Below are positions 7,358-15,133 of a stretch of DNA of 45,425 nt, piece by piece. Where the stretch lies: positions 1-45,425 of the forward strand of contig NZ_QFDQ01000045.1 of NCBI RefSeq assembly GCF_003270085.1, given 5' to 3'. Source of the stretch: Streptomyces triticisoli (GTDB lineage Bacteria; Actinomycetota; Actinomycetes; Streptomycetales; Streptomycetaceae). A program made the translations under genes and the position numbers. Under the pieces are notes generated by a model. That model was given only the letters and a program-made list of their open reading frames with translations, did no database searches and had not been told where the DNA came from. Every line of letters starts with the position of its first letter. Position 1 is the stretch's first letter.

Positions 7358-8758
7358 GGACCTCGGCACCGACACCGTCACCTTCAGCCCGCGCGGCTCC
7401 TCGTCACGGTGGTGGTCGCAGGAGACTGAGCCGCCGCCCGCGGTGAGCAACGCGCGCGTGATGGACAGGCCGAGGCCGGAACCCTTGATGTTCTGGTGAC
7501 GGCCGCTGCGCCAGAAGCGGTCGCCGACGCGGGCGAGTTCCTCGTCGGTGAGGCCGGGGCCGTGGTCGGCGACCACCACCGTGGAGGTGTCACGGTCGCA
7601 GGTGACCCGTACGTCGACGCGCTCGCCCCCGGGCGTGAACTTCACCGCGTTGTCGATCACCGCGTCCAGCGCGGAGGACAGCGCCACCGGGTCGGCCCAG
7701 GCCGTGGTGGCAGGGCAGTCGCCGACCAGCCGGACCCCCTTGGCCTCGGCGGCCGGCGCCCAGGCGGCCACCCGCTCGGCGGTCAGCTCGCCGATGTCGA
7801 TGAGCCGCAGGTCGGGCTCCGCGTGCTCGGCGAGCGCCAGGTCCAGCAGGTCGTCCAGGACGCGCGCCAGGCGCTTGCCCTCGGTCTGGACCGAGGCGAT
7901 CTCCTCATTGCCCTCGGGCAGCTCCAGGGCGAGCAGCTCGATGCGGAGCAGCAGCGCGGACAGCGGGTTGCGCAGCTGGTGCGAGGCGTCGGCGACGAAG
8001 GCGCGCTGCTGCTCCAGCACCTCCTCGACGTTGTCCGCCATCTCGTTGAACGACCGGGCGAGCCGGCGCAGCTCCGGCGGCCCGCCGGCCACCGCCACCC
8101 GGGACTTCAGCCGCCCGGTGGCGATGTCGTGGGTGGTGGCGTCGAGGACCCGTACGGGCTTCAGCACCCAGCCGGTCAGCCGCAGGGCCGCGGCGACGGC
8201 GACCAGCATCGCGACGCTCTCGCCCGCGCCGATGAGCAGCCAGCGGTGCAGCGTCCGGGACCGCATCTGTCCGGTCGGCGAGTCGGTGACGACGGCCGCG
8301 ACGACGTCACCGTCCCGGATCACGGGGGAGGCGACGACGAGCCGGTGCCGCTGCCAGGGCCAGACCTGCTCCGGGTCGTGGCTGCGCCGGCTCAGCAGCG
8401 CCTCCCCGAAGGCGTCGCGGACCTCGCCCGCCTCGGGCAGGGACCAGTCCGCCGGCGCGTTGGCCATCGGGATGCCGGACCGGTGGAAGACGCCGGCCCG
8501 GATGCCGTAGACCTCGTAGTAGCTGGCCAGCTCACGGCTGAGGGTCTCCAGGCGCTCGTCCGGACCCGTCCGGGGGTCACCGCTGGTCCGGTCGGCGACG
8601 AACTGGGCCAGGGCGGCGAAGCGTGCCGTGTCGTCGATCCGGTCCACGACCACCTTCTGCTGCTCGGCGCGGGCCACGCTGACGGCGAGCGGGACGCCGA
8701 GGGCGAGCAGGACGGCCGCCATCAGGACGATGAGCAGCGGCAGCAGGCGTGTGCGCAC
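7349..8758 (-). CDS. gluK: Sensor histidine kinase GluK
   Basis: The 469-residue membrane kinase has an N-terminal transmembrane helix (about 6-28), an extracytoplasmic sensing domain of roughly 140 residues, a second helix (173-198), a HAMP linker, and a HisKA domain with phospho-acceptor His260 in DASHQLRNP. An HATPase domain follows (IDNAVKFTPGG N-box, DHGPGL and GSGLGLSI G-boxes). It starts at GTG 8758, 9 nt after the response-regulator stop, so the two are one operon. Position next to gluABCD matches the GluR-GluK glutamate-sensing system described in S. coelicolor (SCO5778/SCO5779, from memory). The ligand assignment is from that literature, not from the sequence. Confidence 0.9.
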   Translation of the reverse strand: MRTRLLPLLIVLMAAVLLALGVPLAVSVARAEQQKVVVDRIDDTARFAALAQFVADRTSGDPRTGPDERLETLSRELASYYEVYGIRAGVFHRSGIPMANAPADWSLPEAGEVRDAFGEALLSRRSHDPEQVWPWQRHRLVVASPVIRDGDVVAAVVTDSPTGQMRSRTLHRWLLIGAGESVAMLVAVAAALRLTGWVLKPVRVLDATTHDIATGRLKSRVAVAGGPPELRRLARSFNEMADNVEEVLEQQRAFVADASHQLRNPLSALLLRIELLALELPEGNEEIASVQTEGKRLARVLDDLLDLALAEHAEPDLRLIDIGELTAERVAAWAPAAEAKGVRLVGDCPATTAWADPVALSSALDAVIDNAVKFTPGGERVDVRVTCDRDTSTVVVADHGPGLTDEELARVGDRFWRSGRHQNIKGSGLGLSITRALLTAGGGSVSCDHHRDEEPRGLKVTVSVPRSGP

Positions 8759-8767
8759 CCGTCCCCG

Positions 8768-9454
8768 CTAGGCGGCCGGGGCGACGAGCCGGTAGCCGAC
8801 GCCGCGTACGGTCTCGATCAGCGCCGGTCTGCGCAGTTTGGAGCGCAGCGAGGCGACGTGCACCTCCAGGGTGCGACCGGTCCCCTCCCAGTTGGTGCGC
8901 CACACCTCACTGATGATCTGTTCGCGGCGGAAGACCACGCCGGGGCGCTGGGCGAGCAGCGCCAGCAGGTCGAACTCCTTGCGGGTCAGCTGGACGACGG
9001 TGCCGTCGACGCTGACCTGCCGGGTGGGCAGTTCGATGTGCACGGAGCCGAGCCTCAGCGCGCTCTCGCCGGCGTCGGCCGCGTCCTCGTGGGCGGTGCG
9101 GCGGCTGACGGCGTGGATACGGGCGAGCAGCTCGCCGGTGTCGTAGGGCTTCACCACGTAGTCGTCGGCGCCGAGGTTGAGGCCGTGGATGCGGGAGCGG
9201 ACGTCGGAGCGGGCGGTGACCATGATCACCGGGGTGCTGGTGCGCTTGCGGATCTTGCCGCAGACCTCGAAGCCGTCCTGGTCGGGCAGGCCCAGGTCGA
9301 GCAGGACCACGCCGAAGCAGGCGCCCTCGGCGATCAGCGCCTGCAGGGCCTCCTCGCCGCTGCGGGCGTGTGTGACGTCGAAGCCGTGCCGCGCCAGGAC
9401 CGCGGACAGGGCAGCGGCGACGTGGTTGTCGTCCTCGACGAGGAGCAGTCTCAT
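8768..9454 (-). CDS. gluR: OmpR-type response regulator GluR
   Basis: The 228-residue regulator has an N-terminal receiver domain (acidic pair Asp8/Asp9, phospho-acceptor Asp53 in LLDLGLPD, Lys102 in VKPYD) and a C-terminal winged helix (about 130-226) ending in RGVGYRLVAP, typical of OmpR/PhoB proteins that bind tandem direct repeats. The frame extends to 9505, but the receiver begins at MRLLLVEDDN and AAGGGGG lies 6 nt before ATG 9454, so that start is used. It is divergent from gluA across a 290-bp control region that holds 11-bp-phased repeats, probably its operators. In S. coelicolor GluR is reported to control glutamate uptake through gluABCD. Confidence 0.9.
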   Translation of the reverse strand: MRLLLVEDDNHVAAALSAVLARHGFDVTHARSGEEALQALIAEGACFGVVLLDLGLPDQDGFEVCGKIRKRTSTPVIMVTARSDVRSRIHGLNLGADDYVVKPYDTGELLARIHAVSRRTAHEDAADAGESALRLGSVHIELPTRQVSVDGTVVQLTRKEFDLLALLAQRPGVVFRREQIISEVWRTNWEGTGRTLEVHVASLRSKLRRPALIETVRGVGYRLVAPAA

Positions 9455-9505
9455 CCCGGCCCCCTTCAGTTCATGCGCCGTACGGTCGTGGCGGGTACAA
9501 AGCAC

Positions 9506-9517
9506 GCACGCGCGTGC
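9506..9517. repeat. Perfect 12-bp palindrome upstream of gluR
   Basis: GCACGCGCGTGC lies 52 nt upstream of the gluR start codon. It could be an operator or simply GC-rich chance. Confidence 0.4.
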
Positions 9518-9588
9518 ACCACGGCAGTCACGCCGATGGACGAGACGGCGTCAAGGGGGTTCCGGTTGCGCACCCTCTGTCGTTACCC

Positions 9589-9616
9589 ACCCGGTATGCA
9601 CCCGGTATGCACCGGT
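9589..9616 (+). promoter_or_regulatory. Tandem 11-bp direct repeats, probable GluR operator
   Basis: ACCCGGTATGC occurs twice back to back (9589-9599 and 9600-9610) and is followed by a partial third copy ACCGGT (9611-9616). The 11-bp period places each copy on one DNA face, as expected for OmpR-family dimers. It lies about 135 bp from gluR and 90 bp from the gluA promoter. Confidence 0.6.
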
Positions 9617-9659
9617 CGGCCACGCTACGAGACGTACCGGGCCGCTACCGGATCGTGAT

Positions 9660-9678
9660 GCTCAGATCTCGCTCAGAT
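9660..9678 (+). promoter_or_regulatory. Second phased repeat pair, next to the gluA -35
   Basis: GCTCAGAT occurs at 9660-9667 and again at 9671-9678, again with an 11-bp period. The pair ends 3 bp before the -35 hexamer of gluA, the classic place for activator binding by an OmpR-type regulator. Confidence 0.6.
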
Positions 9679-9681
9679 GTG

Positions 9682-9710
9682 GTGACGTTGGTCTCCTCTG
9701 TGGCTACTGT
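9682..9710 (+). promoter_or_regulatory. gluABCD promoter
   Basis: GTGACG (9682-9687) and TACTGT (9705-9710) are separated by exactly 17 bp, fitting the Streptomyces housekeeping consensus. Transcription would start near 9717, giving a short leader with GAGGAGG before the gluA ATG at 9745. Confidence 0.65.
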
Positions 9711-9744
9711 CCCCCCAAACCGAGGAGGACGGAGCCTGAAAGCG

Positions 9745-10521
9745 ATGACCGAAGTATCGATGGCCAAGGAAGACGTGGCCTCGACCGCCGATCTGGTCGT
9801 CCTGAAGAGCGTCAACAAGCACTTCGGCGCGTTGCACGTACTCCAGGACATCGACCTGACGATCACCCGTGGCGAGGTTGTCGTGGTCATCGGGCCCTCC
9901 GGGTCCGGCAAGTCCACCCTGTGCCGCACCATCAACCGCCTGGAGACCATCGACTCCGGCACGATCAGCATCGACGGAAAGCCGCTGCCCCAGGAGGGCA
10001 AGGAGCTGGCCCGGCTGCGCGCCGACGTCGGCATGGTCTTCCAGTCGTTCAACCTCTTCGCGCACAAGACCGTGCTCGAGAACGTGACCCTCGGCCAGGT
10101 CAAGGTCCGCCGCGCGGACAAGAAGAAGGCCGAGGAGAGGGCCCGGGAACTGCTCGACCGGGTCGGGGTGGGCGCGCAGGCCGACAAGTACCCCGCGCAG
10201 CTCTCCGGCGGCCAGCAGCAGCGCGTGGCCATCGCTCGGGCGCTGGCCATGGACCCGAAGGTCATGCTGTTCGACGAGCCGACCTCCGCGCTCGACCCGG
10301 AGATGATCAACGAGGTCCTCGAGGTCATGCAGCAGCTCGCCCGGGACGGCATGACGATGATCGTCGTCACCCACGAGATGGGATTCGCCCGATCGGCTGC
10401 GAACCGGGTGGTCTTCATGGCCGACGGCCGGATCGTCGAAGAGGCCGCGCCCGACCAGTTCTTCAGCAATCCGCGCAGCGACCGGGCCAGGGACTTCCTG
10501 TCGAAGATCCTGCACCACTGA
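9745..10521 (+). CDS. gluA: Glutamate ABC transporter ATP-binding protein
   Basis: The 258-residue ATPase energises the GluABCD glutamate importer. It has the Walker A motif GPSGSGKST (50-58), Q-loop VFQSFN, signature LSGGQQQ (153-159), Walker B with DEPTSALD (177-184) and the H-loop His211 (VVTHEMG), the pattern of polar amino-acid uptake (HisP/GlnQ) ATPases. ATG 9745 is the preferred start, with GGAG about 10 nt upstream; ATG 9760 is possible. It is the first gene of a four-gene operon with its own regulated promoter and is divergent from gluR. Specificity for glutamate is inferred from the Corynebacterium/Streptomyces gluABCD arrangement. Confidence 0.95.
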   Translation: MTEVSMAKEDVASTADLVVLKSVNKHFGALHVLQDIDLTITRGEVVVVIGPSGSGKSTLCRTINRLETIDSGTISIDGKPLPQEGKELARLRADVGMVFQSFNLFAHKTVLENVTLGQVKVRRADKKKAEERARELLDRVGVGAQADKYPAQLSGGQQQRVAIARALAMDPKVMLFDEPTSALDPEMINEVLEVMQQLARDGMTMIVVTHEMGFARSAANRVVFMADGRIVEEAAPDQFFSNPRSDRARDFLSKILHH

Positions 10522-10532
10522 CACGGCGGCCC

Positions 10533-10589
10533 GCCGGTGACGCCGCATGCCACCGGCCCCACGATCGTGCCGTCGCCGTTCCCGACGGC
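10533..10589 (+). promoter_or_regulatory. Two intercistronic hairpins between gluA and gluB
   Basis: GCCGGTG...CACCGGC (10533-10557, 7 bp, 11-nt loop) and GCCGTCG...CGACGGC (10569-10589, 7 bp, 7-nt loop) lie in the 101-bp gap; the second is followed by pyrimidine-rich TCTTCACCTTCTC. They may attenuate, or protect a processed gluB message. Confidence 0.45.
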
Positions 10590-10622
10590 TCTTCACCTTC
10601 TCACCAGCCAAAGGAAGTTCAC

Positions 10623-11459
10623 ATGAAGCTCCGCAAGGTCACCGCTGCCTCGGCAGTCGTCCTCGCCCTCGCCCTCTCGGCCACGGCGTGCGGCTCGAAC
10701 GACAAGAAGGACGAAGGGTCCTCGGGCGGTGGCGGCAAGATCAAGGTCGGCATCAAGTTCGACCAGCCCGGCCTCGGCCAGAAGACCCCGCAGGGCTACA
10801 CCGGCTTCGACATCGACGTGGCCAAGTACGTCGCCAAGAAGCTCGGCTACGACGAGGGCCAGATCGAGTGGAAGGAGTCCAAGAGCGGCGACCGCGAGAC
10901 CATGCTGCAGCGCGGTGACGTGGACTTCATCGCCGCCACGTACTCGATCAACCCGGAGCGCGAGAAGAAGGTCGACTTCGCCGGCCCGTACCTGCTGGCC
11001 CACCAGGACGTCCTGATCCGCGCCGACGACGACTCGATCAAGTCGCCGGCCGACCTCAACAGCAAGAAGCTGTGCTCGGTGACCGGCTCCACCTCGGCGC
11101 AGAACGTCAGGGACAAGCTGGCGCCCAAGGCCGACCTGCAGAACTACCCGACGTACTCGGCCTGTCTGGGCGGTCTGCAGAACAAGCAGATCGACGCGCT
11201 GACGACGGACGACTCGATCCTCGCCGGTTACGCCTCCCAGGAGCAGTTCAAGGGCAAGTTCAAGCTGGGCGGCTTCAAGATGACCAACGAGAACTACGGC
11301 ATCGGCGTCAAGAAGGGCAGCGACCTCAAGGACAAGATCAACAAGGCCCTTGAGGAGATGGTCGCCGACGGTTCGTGGAAGAAGGCCGTGGAGGCCAACT
11401 TCGGTCCGGCCAACTACAAGTACGAGCCCGCGCCGAAGATCGGCGACATCAAGAGCTGA
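10623..11459 (+). CDS. gluB: Glutamate-binding lipoprotein
   Basis: The 278-residue extracytoplasmic receptor delivers glutamate to GluC/GluD. The lipoprotein signal peptide (MKLRK, hydrophobic stretch, then SATAC) would be cleaved before Cys23, which becomes lipid-anchored; the lipobox has Ala instead of the preferred Leu at -3. A Gly/Ser linker follows, then the type II periplasmic-binding fold with GYTGFDIDVAKYVAKKLGY, a RGDVDFIAATYSINPEREKKVDFAGPY-type segment and a C-terminal MVADGSWKKAVEANFG. The start is ATG 10623 with GGAAG 6 nt upstream. It is flanked on both sides by hairpins, suggesting that its mRNA is more abundant than that of the rest of the operon. Confidence 0.95.
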   Translation: MKLRKVTAASAVVLALALSATACGSNDKKDEGSSGGGGKIKVGIKFDQPGLGQKTPQGYTGFDIDVAKYVAKKLGYDEGQIEWKESKSGDRETMLQRGDVDFIAATYSINPEREKKVDFAGPYLLAHQDVLIRADDDSIKSPADLNSKKLCSVTGSTSAQNVRDKLAPKADLQNYPTYSACLGGLQNKQIDALTTDDSILAGYASQEQFKGKFKLGGFKMTNENYGIGVKKGSDLKDKINKALEEMVADGSWKKAVEANFGPANYKYEPAPKIGDIKS

Positions 11460-11470
11460 GTCAGTGCCCG

Positions 11471-11505
11471 CCGGGTGCGCCGCCCTGCCTGAGCGGCGCG
11501 CCCGG
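11471..11505 (+). terminator. Strong hairpin directly after gluB
   Basis: A 13-bp stem (arms 11471-11483 and 11493-11505, one G-T pair, 9-nt loop) starts 12 nt after the gluB stop. There is no U-run, so it is probably a partial terminator or a 3'-stabilising structure that favours gluB over gluCD. Confidence 0.6.
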
Positions 11506-11535
11506 GGTCCACCACACGCGGAAGCGCGGGAGATC

Positions 11536-12201
11536 GTGTTCGACTTTCTTCAAGGCTATGACCTGCTCGGAGCCTTCTGGGTGACCGTGCAGCTCACCCT
11601 GCTCTCGGCCGCCGGCTCCCTGGTCTGGGGCACAGTGCTGGCCGCCATGCGCGTCGGCCCGGTGCCGCTCATGCGCGGCTTCGCCAACGCCTACGTCAAC
11701 ATCGTGCGGAACATCCCGCTGACGGTGGTCATCCTGTTCACCTCGCTGGGCCTGTTTCAGACGCTCAGTATCAACCTCGGTGGGCAGCGGTTCGAGACCA
11801 TCAACTTCCGGCTCGCCGTCCTCGGTCTGGTCGCCTACACCGCGGCGTTCGTCTGCGAGGCGATCCGCTCCGGCATCAACACGGTGCCGGTGGGCCAGGC
11901 TGAGGCGGCCCGCGCCCTCGGGCTGAACTTCACCCAGGCGCTGACCCTGGTGGTGCTGCCGCAGGCGTTCCGCTCGGTCGTCGGCCCGCTCACGAACGTA
12001 CTGATCGCGCTGACCAAGAACACCACGGTGGCCGCGGCCATCGGTGTGGCCGAGGCCGCTCTGCTGATGAAGGAAATGATCGAGAACGAGGCACAACTCC
12101 TGCTGATCTCCGCGATCTTCGCATTCGGCTTCGTGTGTCTGACACTGCCGACCGGCCTGATCCTCGGCTGGGTGGGCAAGAAGGCGGCGGTGAAGCGATG
12201 A
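11536..12201 (+). CDS. gluC: Glutamate ABC transporter permease
   Basis: The 221-residue inner-membrane subunit is of the HisM/GlnP type (amino-acid ABC permease). It has about five hydrophobic helices and the cytoplasmic EAA motif EAARALGLNFTQALTLVVLPQ that docks on GluA. GTG 11536 was chosen since the membrane domain begins with FDFLQGYDLLGAFWVTVQLT and GGGAG lies just upstream; longer in-frame starts would read through the gluB-gluC hairpin. The gene overlaps gluD by 4 bp (ATGA), which indicates translational coupling of the two permease subunits. Confidence 0.93.
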   Translation: MFDFLQGYDLLGAFWVTVQLTLLSAAGSLVWGTVLAAMRVGPVPLMRGFANAYVNIVRNIPLTVVILFTSLGLFQTLSINLGGQRFETINFRLAVLGLVAYTAAFVCEAIRSGINTVPVGQAEAARALGLNFTQALTLVVLPQAFRSVVGPLTNVLIALTKNTTVAAAIGVAEAALLMKEMIENEAQLLLISAIFAFGFVCLTLPTGLILGWVGKKAAVKR

Positions 12202-13103
12202 GCTCCGTGCTGTACGACGCCCAGGGCCCCCGGGCCAAGCGGCGCAACGTCCTCTACACGGTCGTGTTCCTGCTGGCCGTCGTGGCCATCGGGTGGTGGA
12301 TGTTCCGGACCCTGAGCGACAAGGGGCAGCTGGACTGGGAGAAGTGGAAGCCGTTCTTCTCCGGCTCCGAGGCGTGGACCACGTACATCCTGCCCGGCCT
12401 GTGGAACACGCTGATCGCGGCGGTCCTGTCGGTGGTCATCGCACTGCCCCTCGGCGCGGTCTTCGGCATCGCGCGGCTCTCCGACCACGCCTGGATCCGC
12501 GTCCCGGCCGGCGTGATCGTGGAGTTCTTCCGCGCCATTCCGGTGCTGATCCTGATGATCTTCGGGGTCGCGTTGTTCTCCCAGTACACCAGCGTCAACT
12601 CGGACGACCGCCCGTTGTACGCCGTCGTCACCGGTCTGGTGCTCTACAACGCCTCGGTCCTCGCGGAGATCGTCCGCGCGGGCATCCTCGCCCTGCCCAA
12701 GGGGCAGGCGGAGGCCGCGCAGGCGATCGGTCTGCGCAAGACCCAGACCATGACGTCGATCCTGCTGCCGCAGGCGGTCACCGCGATGCTGCCGGCGATC
12801 GTCAGCCAGCTGGTGGTGATCGTGAAGGACACCGCGCTCGGTGGCGCGCTCCTCACCTTCCCGGACCTGCTGGCGGCGGTCGGCCCGATGAGTTCGTACT
12901 ACGGTGCGAACACCATCGCCAGCTTCACGATCGTGGCCCTGATCTTCGTCCTGCTCAACTTCGCCCTCACGAGCTTCGCGAGCTGGCTGGAGCGCAGGCT
13001 GCGCCGCAGCAAGCGGAGCACGGGCGCCGTCCTCGCCGCGGAGGACGAGGAGATCAACCCCGCTGCGGTCGGCGGTGGCTTCGGTTCGGGCGCGTCGGCC
13101 TGA
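12198..13103 (+). CDS. gluD: Glutamate ABC transporter permease
   Basis: The 301-residue second permease pairs with GluC. It has an N-terminal helix (about 16-36), a loop, then the conserved ABC permease core with WNTLIAAVLSVVIALPLG and the EAA motif EAAQAIGLRKTQTMTSILLPQ. The basic and Gly-rich C-terminus (about 265-301) is cytoplasmic and variable. The start codon overlaps the gluC stop (ATGA). A strong terminator-like hairpin follows at 13132-13165, closing the operon. Confidence 0.94.
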   Translation: MSSVLYDAQGPRAKRRNVLYTVVFLLAVVAIGWWMFRTLSDKGQLDWEKWKPFFSGSEAWTTYILPGLWNTLIAAVLSVVIALPLGAVFGIARLSDHAWIRVPAGVIVEFFRAIPVLILMIFGVALFSQYTSVNSDDRPLYAVVTGLVLYNASVLAEIVRAGILALPKGQAEAAQAIGLRKTQTMTSILLPQAVTAMLPAIVSQLVVIVKDTALGGALLTFPDLLAAVGPMSSYYGANTIASFTIVALIFVLLNFALTSFASWLERRLRRSKRSTGAVLAAEDEEINPAAVGGGFGSGASA

Positions 13104-13131
13104 TGACCGGTCAGCCCGCTTGAGACACCCA

Positions 13132-13165
13132 GGGGGTGCGACGGCGTTCATGCCGCCGCACCCCC
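13132..13165 (+). terminator. gluABCD terminator
   Basis: GGGGGTGCG/CGCACCCCC (9 bp), one A-C mismatch, then CGGC/GCCG around a 6-nt loop, beginning 28 nt after the gluD stop. The 3' side is followed by TTCGTC rather than a long U-run, as is usual in Streptomyces. Confidence 0.75.
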
Positions 13166-13293
13166 TTCGTCATCCGGCGTCCGAAAGCGGCCCGGCGGTC
13201 CGCCGCGCTCGCGAGTCGCTTCGCGGCGCACGCCACCGCGCACGGGGGGGGCACCCGCCGTGCGTCCCGCTTGACCGGCCGACGCCCAGTCTG

Positions 13294-13321
13294 TTGCATA
13301 CGTTCTGTGATCGTGCACCCT
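13294..13321 (+). promoter_or_regulatory. Candidate promoter of the FAD monooxygenase gene
   Basis: TTGCAT (13294-13299) and CACCCT (13316-13321) are 16 bp apart, about 60 nt upstream of the GTG at 13384. It is a moderate match to the housekeeping consensus. Confidence 0.35.
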
Positions 13322-13383
13322 GTTCCGGCTTCCTGTTCACCTGCGACCCTCGGGGCACCTCTGCGGGCAGGAGGCGCCGCGTC

Positions 13384-14985
13384 GTGGACCCGGTGATCGT
13401 TGTCGGGGCGGGGCCCGTCGGGCTCGCGCTCGCCCTGGCGCTGGCGCGGCAGGACGTGCCGGTCGTCGTGCTCGACGAAGGGCCGGGCGGGGACGCCCCG
13501 CGTGCCGCGCGCACGGTCGTCCTGCGCGAGGACACCGCCGCGTTCGCGGAGCGCCTGGCCGGGGTGGAGCTCGACGGCGCCGGGCTCCACTGGGCCGGAT
13601 GGCGGACGATGCGGCGCAAGCAGGCGACGAGTGAGGTCGCCTTCGGCGAGGGCACCCCCGCCCCGCTGCACATCGCCCAGCACGTCCTGACCGGCGCCCT
13701 GCGCGCCGCCCTCGCCCGCGAACCGCTGGCCGAGCTCGCCGTGGACAGCCGGCTCGACTCCATGGAGCAGGAGTCCACAGGCGTCACCGCCCGCACCCGC
13801 GGCCCCCGGGGCACATGGTGGCGCGGCAGCTACCTCGTCGGTTGCGACGGCCCACGTTCGACCGTGCGCAAGCTCCAGGACATCCGCTTCCCCGGCCGTA
13901 CGGCCGTCGAGCGGCACGCCGTCGCCGCGGTGCGCACCGCACTGCCCCGGCCCGGTGAAGCGTTCCTCCACCGGCTGCCGCCGTGGCGGACGACCGGCCC
14001 CTTCGCCGGGGAGATCGCAGCCCGCCCGCTCCCGGACGGCGTGTGGCGGCTGGACTGGCTGCTGCCGCCCGGCAAGGACCTGGTCACGCCCGAACTGCTG
14101 GTCGCCCGCATCCGCGAGACCCTCACCGGCTGGACGGGCGAGCCCTCGCCGTCGTACGAACTCCTGGACACCGGAGTCCACACGGTCCACCACCGGCTGG
14201 CCCGCCGCTGGCGTGCCGGGCGGGTCTTCCTCGCCGGGGACGCGGCGCACCTGCTGGGCGCGTTCGGCACCCAGGGGCTGGACGAGGGCCTGCGGGACGC
14301 CGACAACCTCGCCTGGAAGCTGGCGTCGGCCTGGCACCACGGCCCGCACGAGGCCCTGCTGGACAGCTACCAGACCGAGCGGCGCGCGATCGTCTCGGCC
14401 CGGCTGCGCGCCGCCGACCAGGTGCTGCCGGTGCTGCGCGGGGGCGGCGGACTGCGGTCCTACGTCCCCGGAACGGCGCGCGGCCACGACGCCCTGCTCA
14501 TGGACGGCCACCTGGGGCTCGGCTCAGTGGGTGCGCCGGGGTCGTACGCCGACTCGCCGCTCGCGCCTCCGCGCCCGGACGCGGAGGTGCCCGTGGACAC
14601 GCCGGTCGGCGCGCCCGTCGCCGATGTGGTGGTGACCGCGGAGGACGGCTCCTTCGTGCAGCTCAGGGACCGGCTCGGCCGCGGGGCGCTGCTCGTGGTG
14701 CTGGTCGCGCCGGGCACGGGGGTGTGGGAGCGCCGGCACTGGATGAGCGCCGGCATCATGCCCCGGCTGGCCGCCGCGGTCAGCGCACTGCCGCACCGCG
14801 CCGAGCTGCTGGTCGCCGAGAGCTACCCGGGCGCCGCTCCCCACACCGTGCTCCTGGTACGGCCCGACGGCCACCTGGTCACCGCGCTGAGCGGGGTGCG
14901 CCCGGCCGACCTGTACATGGCGGCGGAGGCGACGGTGGGCGGCGCGGGGCGCGCCGGGACGCGGACCGAGGCGGGTGCCCACTGA
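13384..14985 (+). CDS. FAD-dependent aromatic monooxygenase (PheA/TfdB family)
   Basis: The 533-residue flavoprotein resembles class A hydroxylases such as 3-(3-hydroxyphenyl)propionate or polyketide hydroxylases. It has the N-terminal dinucleotide motif VVGAGPVGLALALAL, the middle LVGCDGPRSTVRK (DG motif) and the second FAD motif GDAAHLLGAFGTQGLDEG, followed by a helical region and a C-terminal thioredoxin-like domain (about 420-530). Such enzymes use NAD(P)H and O2 to hydroxylate phenolic rings; the substrate cannot be read from the sequence. GTG 13384 was chosen because AGGAGG lies 9 nt upstream and the FAD motif follows at once. It stands alone between gluD and recX, with no clustered catabolic genes. 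Confidence 0.9.
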   Translation: MDPVIVVGAGPVGLALALALARQDVPVVVLDEGPGGDAPRAARTVVLREDTAAFAERLAGVELDGAGLHWAGWRTMRRKQATSEVAFGEGTPAPLHIAQHVLTGALRAALAREPLAELAVDSRLDSMEQESTGVTARTRGPRGTWWRGSYLVGCDGPRSTVRKLQDIRFPGRTAVERHAVAAVRTALPRPGEAFLHRLPPWRTTGPFAGEIAARPLPDGVWRLDWLLPPGKDLVTPELLVARIRETLTGWTGEPSPSYELLDTGVHTVHHRLARRWRAGRVFLAGDAAHLLGAFGTQGLDEGLRDADNLAWKLASAWHHGPHEALLDSYQTERRAIVSARLRAADQVLPVLRGGGGLRSYVPGTARGHDALLMDGHLGLGSVGAPGSYADSPLAPPRPDAEVPVDTPVGAPVADVVVTAEDGSFVQLRDRLGRGALLVVLVAPGTGVWERRHWMSAGIMPRLAAAVSALPHRAELLVAESYPGAAPHTVLLVRPDGHLVTALSGVRPADLYMAAEATVGGAGRAGTRTEAGAH

Positions 14986-15133
14986 CCGTGGAGCCACGTG
15001 TCGAGTCCGGCGGCTGCCTCCCCGCACCGGCCGGGGCCGCACCGGGCGCCCGACCTGGTGGGCGGTTTCCAGGTGTGGCGGGCGGCGGGGCTGCCGGTGG
15101 TCTCGTAGGGCAGGCCGCCGTGGCGCGCCTGTC

